Shown piece by piece: positions 51,764-59,868 of a DNA stretch of 64,000 nt (positions within the stretch are counted from its first letter, which is position 1; each line of letters starts with the position of its first letter). Where the stretch lies: the NCBI GenBank assembly GCA_029298735.1, contig JANSLP010000017.1:186001-250000 (forward strand), in the 5' to 3' direction. The notes under the pieces were generated by a model, which did not search any database, was not told the DNA's origin, and saw only the letters and a program-made list of their open reading frames with translations. A program made the position numbers and the translations under genes. This stretch comes from Ophiostoma sp. CBS 140.51. Lineage: Eukaryota; Ascomycota; Sordariomycetes; Ophiostomatales; Ophiostomataceae.

Positions 51764-53519
51764 GCTCCTCTTCAGCGACCCAATCTATGAGGGAGTGGAC
51801 ACAGTCCCGAGTACCATCTTACGAAACCTAACGGCCGTGTCGGGTGACATTGCATACTCTGACCATGTTACCGACAACCTGACCGTTCTGCTCTCGAAGT
51901 ACACAGAGACACAGAATGGTTTACTACAAGGCCTTCTTTACGTCCCCGATCTTGCCCTTAACGATCCCTGCACCATCTCGGAGCGTGACTATGTTCCCGA
52001 CTCCGCTGTCCGTCAGGGCAACCTTCCTGCCACCAACTACAACCTCATCGCCCTCGCCCCTTGGTACAGCGTCGCTTGTACCAAGTCCTATCTCTCTTCT
52101 GCACGTTACGACCCCCTGCGTGCCTTTATCTTCTACCAACCCACCAATGATACGACAAAACCGCCTGGCCCGGACTCGGACGTCTGGGACTTGCAAGACA
52201 ATGGCGCGTGGAAGCTCGACAACCATTACCCCATCTTTGCTGTCTCGGGCGCCCTTGGCCAGGAAATGATGTACCAGCTGAGCCTGTACTCAGGCAACCT
52301 GACAGATGTTCCCTTTGGCGAGAATATTAGCCAGCTCTACAACCCCGACCCCGATGACTATGTCCGTATATGGACCGAGCTTACCGTCAGCACACCAACC
52401 GGCCTGCCTAATGTCTGGGTCTTTATTCTGGCCGTAATCGGTGTACTTCTCGCCGTCATTACTCTCACCTCCCTCTCTATGCACTTTATGTGGCGACGAA
52501 GGCGCGCATCCCTTCAACGGCGCGTGGCCATTGGCGAGATCAACCTCGAAGCCATGGGCATCAAGCGCCTGACCGTACCCGCCAGTCACATCCAGAAATT
52601 CCCGCTCTTCACATACAACTACGACCCACCACCACCGCAGCCACGGTCACCACCGCCCCCGTCAATATCACAGAGCCCGCCTGCCTCGCCAACTACCGAA
52701 GCTGCAAGCACGGTTCCGCCATTATCATCCACACCACCGTCCGCTGCGCTCGCGTCGCGACGGCTCTCCCGACGATCATCAACACGACCACACCAAAGCC
52801 TCGACGCTGCACTCGATGCGGCACTCGACAACGAGATTTTTGCAAACTCCAATTCCACGTCTGACACACGAAGTCAATCAGCGTCCGATCATAGCGTGCC
52901 AGCTGTACCATCAGCCGTGCCAGCGTCTCCCGTGGCTGAAACGATACCCGAATCACCCGTTATGGGCGACTTGGAGTTCCAGCCAATGTGCCAGATCTGC
53001 CTTGAGCCATATCAAAACCGTGTCACGATCATCCGTGAATTGTCTTGTGGGCACATCTTTCACCCGGAGTGCATCGACGAATTCCTGGCCCATGTCAGCT
53101 CGCTTTGCCCACTCTGCAAGACGAGTATGCTACCACGGGGATACTGTCCACAGATCACAAACGCCATGGTGCGCCGTGAGCGGGCTATTCGACGGCTACG
53201 TGAGCGTGTCACGGTGGATGATGGCTTGCCAGGTGGTAGTGTTGGTGACCGCGGTCGCATTCATAGCTGGAGCTCGTCCATCAAGAAGCACCTGCACAGC
53301 GCGACCGATCGGCTGTCCATGCCACCTAGTTTTGGCACGATCACACAGGACCGCGAGTCGGGCATCGAGCTCAAGAACCAACCGATATTGCGTACGCACT
53401 CGATACCGCAGCTTCCGGCGATGAACACATCCGAGGCGACGCGACGACGAATGGCACGGTTAGCGGGAATACAGTTGCGTGACCTGCAGCCCGAAAAGGA
53501 TGAGACGTGTAAGTTGTAG
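51764..53519 (+). CDS. PA-TM-RING-type E3 ubiquitin ligase (5' end unresolved)
   Basis: At least 584 residues; the given start is the apparent acceptor (CTAACCTTCCCAAG), not a start codon. The first coding exon, expected to carry a signal peptide, was not found. An ATG at 51717 is in frame but gives a Cys/Arg-rich start with no signal. The lumenal part (to about 52390) has several N-glycosylation sites (NLT, NDT, NIS) and resembles the protease-associated region of this fungal family. A transmembrane segment follows (nt 52405-52485, VWVFILAVIGVLLAVITL) and a basic stop-transfer stretch. After a Pro/Ser-rich linker comes a RING-H2 finger (52987-53128): CQIC, then CGHIFHPEC, then CPLC. It probably acts in endosomal or vacuolar membrane-protein ubiquitination. 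Confidence 0.82.
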
Positions 53520-54442
53520 ATTGTTTGTCGTTTTATGGCCTTGACTTTGACTCTAATACGTTCCACAGGGAAAGGAAGAGCCAAAGCGGTGTGGGCAAAA
53601 GTTTTCTAGAGGCTTCATGATCAACTCGTGACGGACACGGCATACAAGTGAGCGAGCACTGAAAAATCACAGCGTGCATAACGACGGGAGCGGGGACACT
53701 CGAAAAAAGGGGCATCTCTCTCAGCTCTTATTACACCATCAGTTTTGTCAAGCATCATACCCATTTGCATTTATATTTACGGGAGGGGGGTTTTGGTTTT
53801 GGTTGTTGTCGCTTCGGCACATTATGATGGCGTTTTTATGGCGGGTTATTACTATTTATTATTTTCATATTACTACTTTATCTTGGCAAAGACCTTTGGA
53901 TGATATATCGGATGACATATTTATGGAATATGTCTCAACAACAATCTATGGCCACGAGTTGTAGGCACAAAAGGAGGTCGAGGGATGAAAAGGAGTGCAG
54001 TTCTTTGGATCGAGGATGTGTTGTGTACTACAGTGGGCCATTACGCCACAAGAGAAGTCTCTTGTTTTCTTCTTCTCATCCTTATATATTTCTACCTAGC
54101 CCACGGGTTTTGTATATATACCTTGTTGATGATACTGTACTATGGTCACACACAAATAATGATGCTATTAATGGACACAATATATTTGAACAATAGTGTT
54201 GAATATGTGGATATGGAAATTTCATGACCACATTCCCAGGAGTGCAGTGGTCTGCTTGCAAACGCCCAAGAACGCCCCTTGCTGTTATAAAAGTAAACAA
54301 AAAATAAATAAAACACTGTATCCCTCCCCTCCGATGTTTTGTATCGTACTGTTGAAAAAAAAACCCAGGACCCACAAAATAACACAATACAAAACAAAAA
54401 CTATGGTCTTCCCCTCCTCTACAACATTCTAATCTCTGACTC
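53520..54442. other. Convergent 3' intergenic, RING gene / NGG1
   Basis: About 900 bp, AT-rich from 53760, with AATAAATAAAA near 54304. Consistent with two facing 3' ends. No gene is seen. Confidence 0.5.
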
Positions 54443-56590
54443 TCATTCTTCATCCACCTCCTCATCCCAGGCAGCCTTTTCCTTCTTAATCAGCCCGGCC
54501 ATCTCGTGAGGCTGGAAAATACTGCTGTTGGGATCCTTGGAGCGCGGCACCCGCTGCAGGCGCTCGTCGTCAAAGACGGTGCCGATATTCTCCATCCACC
54601 GCTTGCGCCGCTCCATGAGCGTCCGCGTCATGTCGCCAATACCAGGGCGGGCCATACCCGCGGCGCCACCGGCACCACCGGCACCACCGGCCGCCGCGTT
54701 CGCAGCCGCAGCGCCACCAGGCCGCTTGCCCTTTTTGGACTTGCCCATAGTCCGTGTCCGTTTGAGGTAGGCGGCATTGACCTGGCCGTCCAAGTCTTCC
54801 AGGATGGTCTGGTACTCTTGGTAGGCCATGCGTTCCTTAACCAGCTCGGCCAGACGAGCTTTGCGGGCACCGTTGACGAGCATCTGTTCGCGCAGACCCG
54901 TTTGCAGGCGGCGCAGACGGGCAGCAATCTCGTCGTCAAAGTGGCCGTTATAATCAGCGGCGAGGGCTGGGTCGACGTCGCCATTGGTATTAGCATTGGC
55001 TGTTGAGGATGATGCTGTGCCGTTGGCTGCAGTGCCGTTGGCACCATTCGCTGTCGTGCCATTCGCCGCGGCGGCACCAGCAGCACCGGCAGCGCCATTA
55101 GCACTGCTTCCGTTGGCGGCGCTGCCGTTTGCAGTGCCATTGGCGGTACCGTTGGCTGTGGCCGATGCCGAGGACGGGTCCGGGAAGGGCAGGAAGCCAA
55201 TGTGGCGCAGCTCCTGCTTGATGCGCTCGTCGACCTGGTTGTACTCGAGCTTGGGGTGTGTTGCTTTCTTCCAGAACTCGGACGAGGACTCGGGCATGAA
55301 CGTGGCCGGCGGCATAGAGCGTTCGTTATCGGCATTGCCCTGACCATCATTCATGTCGCCGTTCATACTGACGTCACCGTTCATGGACATATCGCCGCCG
55401 CCGCTGTTGTCGGGCGCGCGGTGCTCGGGCCGCATGGCCTGCATCAGACGGGCCAGCAGGGGGCCCACAGATAGCTTGTCGGTCTCGGCAACGTCGTCGT
55501 TCATGGCCTCAATGTTGCCGCGCGGTTGGTTGGGCGGCAGCTGCTTGTCGCCCGAGCCAGAGCCGGACGGCGTTGAGTCAATGGCCATGGCGCCGTCCTC
55601 TTCGGCCCAAATCTCCGTGTAGTGGCGCGTGCCCCGCTTGGGCATGCTAAAAGGCGACACACGGTTGCCGCGCTCGCGCAAGAAAGCCAAGTCTTCTTCG
55701 GTAAAGGGGCGGAAGTAGGGTTCGACGTAGGTCGAGAAGGTAGAAAAGTTGATTTGGTTCGACGGCTTGGCAGTAGTAAAGTCTTTGTCGGGCGGGTTGC
55801 CCGCAATCAGGTCGGCGAGGTCCGACGGCGGATACGAGGCAACCGAATAAATCTCCTTGATCTCGTCCACGGACATGCCCGGGGTGACGGGGCGGATTTC
55901 GTAGACTGTCGGGTCGGGGAACGTCGAAGGGTCTTCGCCGAAAGTCTGGTTCTGGGGCACCGGTCGTGGTGGCGGTGCGCCCTCATCATCTGACGATTCG
56001 GACTCGGACTCGGACTCTTTTCCCTTGTCGTCGCTGCCCTTCTTGTCTTTATCTTTGTCTTTGTCCTTCTCATCGACGTCCATGGATGTACTTTGTGAAT
56101 CCTGTCCTTGGCTGTCGCCGCCACCTGAAGGTGCTTTGCGCTTCTTCTTGTTGGCGCGCCTCTGGTGGTCGTCGTCGTTGGCCTCGCGCTGGATGCGCTC
56201 TTCCTCGCGGCTGCGGTCGGCGGCGGCCTGGTCCATGCGCGCTCTCCGGCTCTGGGACAACAGGCGCATACCTCGATCATAGCTGCTGCCTCGGTCGTCC
56301 GCGATGCCTTGTAAGCGCTTCAGTCGTGATATAATGCCGTCCAGCGATTTTGTGTCGGGCACATTCGAGCCCGTGCCCGAGCCGGCGTCGACGAGATCAT
56401 CGTATGAGAGATCATCAAACACCTCGAACTTGAGCTCGAGGTACTGCAGGTCGGTCGTGGTGATGTCGGGCAGGCTGGCCGTCGCTGTGGCTGGTGGCGG
56501 GGCGGCAACGCTGGACGGGGTCGTGTTGCGCGACCGCTGGCGCGCAAGACTGTTGGCGCCCTTTTTTCCTGCGCTCTGACCAGGCGGCAT
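54443..56590 (-). CDS. NGG1: SAGA/ADA complex subunit Ngg1 (Ada3)
   Basis: Single frame, 715 residues. The N-terminal block (DLQYLELKFEVFDDLSYDDL, about residue 47) and the central block PYFRPFTEEDLAFLRERG fit Ngg1/Ada3. The C-terminal Ada3 domain is clear: HFDDEIAARLRRLQTGLREQ, then LKRTRTMGKSKKGKRPGG, and RKRWMENIGTVFDDERL, ending in the F-x-P-H-E-M block. Ngg1 links the Gcn5-Ada2 acetyltransferase module to the rest of SAGA and stimulates nucleosome acetylation. Between blocks lie a Lys/Asp/Ser-rich acidic linker (about 170-200) and an Asn-Gly-Thr-Ala simple-sequence insert (about 473-530). The ATG at 56590 is the first in frame, in a CA-rich leader. Confidence 0.92.
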   Translation of the reverse strand: MPPGQSAGKKGANSLARQRSRNTTPSSVAAPPPATATASLPDITTTDLQYLELKFEVFDDLSYDDLVDAGSGTGSNVPDTKSLDGIISRLKRLQGIADDRGSSYDRGMRLLSQSRRARMDQAAADRSREEERIQREANDDDHQRRANKKKRKAPSGGGDSQGQDSQSTSMDVDEKDKDKDKDKKGSDDKGKESESESESSDDEGAPPPRPVPQNQTFGEDPSTFPDPTVYEIRPVTPGMSVDEIKEIYSVASYPPSDLADLIAGNPPDKDFTTAKPSNQINFSTFSTYVEPYFRPFTEEDLAFLRERGNRVSPFSMPKRGTRHYTEIWAEEDGAMAIDSTPSGSGSGDKQLPPNQPRGNIEAMNDDVAETDKLSVGPLLARLMQAMRPEHRAPDNSGGGDMSMNGDVSMNGDMNDGQGNADNERSMPPATFMPESSSEFWKKATHPKLEYNQVDERIKQELRHIGFLPFPDPSSASATANGTANGTANGSAANGSSANGAAGAAGAAAANGTTANGANGTAANGTASSSTANANTNGDVDPALAADYNGHFDDEIAARLRRLQTGLREQMLVNGARKARLAELVKERMAYQEYQTILEDLDGQVNAAYLKRTRTMGKSKKGKRPGGAAAANAAAGGAGGAGGAAGMARPGIGDMTRTLMERRKRWMENIGTVFDDERLQRVPRSKDPNSSIFQPHEMAGLIKKEKAAWDEEVDEE
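55000..55175 (-). repeat. Asn-Gly/Ala-Asn-Gly coding simple sequence in NGG1
   Basis: Imperfect repeat of GCCAATGGTACC-like units that encodes runs of ANGT/ANGA. It interrupts the spacing between two conserved Ngg1 blocks; probably an unstructured, length-variable loop. Confidence 0.75.
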
Positions 56591-57048
56591 TGTAGTGTGT
56601 GTGGGTGTGTATAGATGGGTGTCGGATTAAAAGAGTGATGTGAGTGGTGGGTGAGAATCGTCAAGTGTTGTCGAGGTCGAGGAGTGACGAAATAACAAAG
56701 TGGGGATAGATGGCGATGAGGCGAGACGCGCATAGGCGCGTGTACGCAAGGGTGAGGCGTTAACTGTGTCGCATGAGAGCAGAGCCGTCGAGAAAAGGGC
56801 GGCGCCGCTGCGGGTTTGATGGACAATGGGGTGTGGTACGCCGAGTGGTTGAGAGTTTGATGAAGCTCCGAATTGCGAAATCATAAATGCGGCGCGCCGC
56901 GTGTAGCTGAGCACAGCATGCGGAGGCCCCACGATGGGGGGAAGGGACGGAAGAATGAAGGGCCGGGGTAGGAGTACTGGAGTACATACAGTTGACCGGT
57001 TATGTAAGCAGAATCGACAAAGTGGGTTTACCATCAGGGGCCGAGAAT

Positions 57049-57129
57049 AGCTACAGCCTTGTTGGAGGAGCCCTGAGCTTTCGACGCAGCTTTGAGCTGG
57101 AGCTCCATAGCTAGGACTGGCGACAAGCT
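57049..57129. repeat. Dense AGCT cluster
   Basis: Seven AGCT tetramers in 81 bp (starting at 57049, 57076, 57088, 57095, 57101, 57109 and 57126), about 460 bp upstream of the NGG1 start codon. Confidence 0.75.
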
Positions 57130-59079
57130 CTCACCACTCTACGCACGAACATTCATCCTCCGACCGGGCTCGACTACGATGTCAACCGAACATTCGGGTT
57201 TCGTCGATTGCCGATGACCAGATTGCGCGCCTCTTTTTCTCTTTTTTCTCCTGCAGACCAGGGCGCGTTCTTGTGCAGCCATCAACGCGTTTGACCCAGG
57301 TTCATTGTCCTTTTCTTCCTGCATGTTTCTTCTCTTGTCTCTTGTGTCTTTTTGTCTCGCCCACCCCGGTCGACAGCCACCCGATAAGCGTTTCGTACCG
57401 AGAAGCCAAGATCGCGTCTCAGGTTGCCTTCGGCCGCAGAGACAGTAAAGAATAAAGAAAGCCCATGCAATTGATTTCATTGTCTTGGGGGCCTGCTTGG
57501 CCGAGCCAAAGGTCGATCTTTGGACGTTACCAGCAGGAGAAAAAGAAAAGACAAGAGCCGGCGAACGGGAAGGAAGGAAAAGAAATGAGAAGAAAAGAGA
57601 AACGACGAAAGACAGCCGGCTGATTACCTTGGCTGCAGAGGGAGCACAGATCAACTGTTTCTTGCGGAAGGCCACAGAAACAGCCCCAAAGAGATGCAAG
57701 ACATCAAGACACCAGAAAACGCCAAAAACAGCGCAATCTACCTTCGCCCAACGAGACTCAAGACTTGAGAAACGGGCGACGACAAGAAAAAGAAGGGAAG
57801 ATCTGAAAGCCCAAAAACAGCACGCCAGGGCAGATCGGCAATTGGGCAAGGGGGCGCACGGGAGAAGAAGGAAGCAACAAGTTGAGACAGGGAAACAGGT
57901 TCGGAAGAATCTTGGGAAGAATGACAAGAGCACCGACAAACGCCAGACGACAGGATCCCACGTTTTGTCGTTGTGGTCGTGCAACGCGCAAGACACAACA
58001 CGGCTATTCTGCATGTGCTTGAAACAAGGGCCGCGATTGGCACCTCGCCAGATGGACCCACTCTTTTACACGGCCTGGCGATTCCCAACGACGGGCTTGC
58101 ACTTTGGCTTGAGATGGGCGTGCGCTAGGCCCCAGAAGGTTGCCCTACGAGAGGAGCCCACGACGGACCTTATTCGAGGTAGAGATGAAGAGGGAGAAGG
58201 AGGAGAACGAGCTCGAGCAATTTATGGGAACCAGAGAAGTTCCTGCGTTGAAGGGTGATGGAAGAAGTCATCCAGTGGTTGATTACATCACAAGACGACA
58301 TCTCAAACTTAACAGTGACGACGAAGAAAAGGGACCAACAACAGAAACGAACGGCCAGATCACTTACATGCAGTCGAATGCAACACGGCTGAACCTACAC
58401 GTACCTTTGCCGTGCCCTCAACGGCTTAAACTACCGCCCAGCCTGGCCTGCTAATTTAGCGGCGACAATCGCGGCGTTCTTTTCTCGTTTATGGCATTTT
58501 CGTTGCTCGTTTTCTCGTTTTCTCGTTTCTCGTCCCTCTTCGACTCCTCTTCCTCCCAGACAAGCTTAAGACACCTTGCACCACCCACACATCCACACGC
58601 CCACCCCCTTCACTCCTCCCCCAACGGCTCTTGTTCTCTCTAGGCCGTAATAATCAACGTGGAAAATCATAAATGTGGTTCTTGGCCTGGTCCCCTGCCC
58701 AGGGCCTCGCCAAATGGATCGAGCACGCGGTGCCTTTATTGGCCAATGCACCACGCCGCGACTGGGCTGTGAGCTAGCAAAGCGGCCGCATATCATTCGG
58801 GGTTTCTTTGACGTTGACAGAGCAGCACAACGTAAAGAGAGGCTGCCACTTTACTTTCTACGAGAAGTCGAGAGAACAACGCCCAACAAAATTGGGTAAA
58901 GCTAGAACACTACGCTCAAGTCGAACTTCAGCATGTGAGTGCGCCCGTCTGCGCGAGAGGCCAAGCAAGATAGCTATCTATCCATCCAACCAACCAGCCA
59001 GCAGTCTGTCCCCGGCGTGTCGTCAACATCCCTGCGGATGGACAAGATGGGCAGGCGAGGAACAAGCGATGGATGAAAT

Positions 59080-59107
59080 GGGATGGGATGGGATGGGATG
59101 GGTTGGG
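59080..59107 (+). repeat. GGGAT repeat, candidate G-quadruplex
   Basis: Six GGG runs (59080, 59085, 59090, 59095, 59100 and 59105) with two-nucleotide loops AT or TT. This is both a 5-bp tandem repeat and a canonical G-quadruplex motif, about 750 bp upstream of the BTA1 start. Confidence 0.8.
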
Positions 59108-59772
59108 TCGGAGGTCGTTTGCTTCCACAGTCTGCTCCCCTATTCAGATGCTTGCTGTCTGTTCCCGGCCGAGATCTTCGACCCCTCGTTCACCCTCCCC
59201 TAGCTGTTCCCCTCGAGCCTTGAGTGCCCCTCGACCCTGATTCCTGCTTTCCCCTAGCTTTGGCCAAGCAGGTCGCGTGGGCTGGGGACGTGTCTCCTGT
59301 CGCCTGTCTGTCGTCCATCCTTTGTCGTCTTTGTCTGTCGAGTAAGTACTCGCGTGTGTGCCTGCTGCCCCTGTGCTCTGTGTGCCTGTACCTTAAGCCT
59401 CCAAGACACAGAAACACAACGCCCATGTCCTCCGGGCAGGGTCAAGCGACCATCGGCCCAATCGTCCGCGTGCTCTCGAGACAAAGTCGTCCGGGTATAT
59501 ACTGTGGCCGGGTCCCTCCTTCCATTTTGTCTCGTTTGTCTTTCTCTCTCCTTCCCTCTCTCGCTCTTTCCTGTTCCTGATATTTCTGTTCCTTCCTCTT
59601 TTTTGTTCCTGTTTTGTTCCTTCCTCTTTTATTGTTGTCTGGTCTCACCTGTTCCTTCCATATTTGGACTCTTGTTTCTTGTGTCTTTCTCTTCCCTCTT
59701 CCTCCTTTATTTACTCTCTTCCTCCCCCTACCCCTGACCTGACATCTTGTCTGACTCGATCGTGCATGCCGG

Positions 59773-59778
59773 TATAAA
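59773..59778 (+). promoter_or_regulatory. TATA box of BTA1
   Basis: TATAAA in the context CCGGTATAAAGAAAC, 77 bp before the BTA1 start codon, after a long CT-rich tract. Transcription would be expected to begin shortly after it and to include the uORF at 59836. Confidence 0.55.
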
Positions 59779-59835
59779 GAAACCCGCCCTCCGCGCTCAA
59801 CAAATTCACAGCACGCTCTCTCCTTCGCGCCCAGC

Positions 59836-59868
59836 AATGAGAGAGTACCATGGCTTCTCTTGGTGGTA
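59836..59868 (+). promoter_or_regulatory. Upstream ORF overlapping the BTA1 start
   Basis: ATG at 59836 with G at -3 opens ten codons (MREYHGFSWW) ending in TAA at 59866-59868. It overlaps the main start codon at 59850 in another frame. The main start has an optimal context (ACCATGG), so leaky scanning could reach it. Whether the mRNA includes the uORF depends on the start site, which the TATA position makes likely. Confidence 0.55.

Larger units (their letters stand above)
56591..59849. other. 3.3-kb divergent region, NGG1 / BTA1
   Basis: Left part (57500-57960) is purine-rich on the plus strand, so pyrimidine-rich toward NGG1; right part (58480-59740) is pyrimidine-rich toward BTA1. This fits a divergent promoter pair. 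A 7-copy AGCT cluster is at 57049-57129, and CACGTT cores at 57959-57964 and (reverse) 58656-58661. Long overlapping ORFs at 57139-58014 (-) and 57485-58258 (+) are explained by strand composition bias and not accepted as genes. Confidence 0.5.

Noticed and set aside
57139..58014. 291-codon minus-strand ORF upstream of BTA1
   Set aside because: Its strand is pyrimidine-rich, which depletes stop codons; the product is Phe/Leu/Ser/Cys-rich with no domain. An orphan gene is not excluded, but transcript evidence would be needed.
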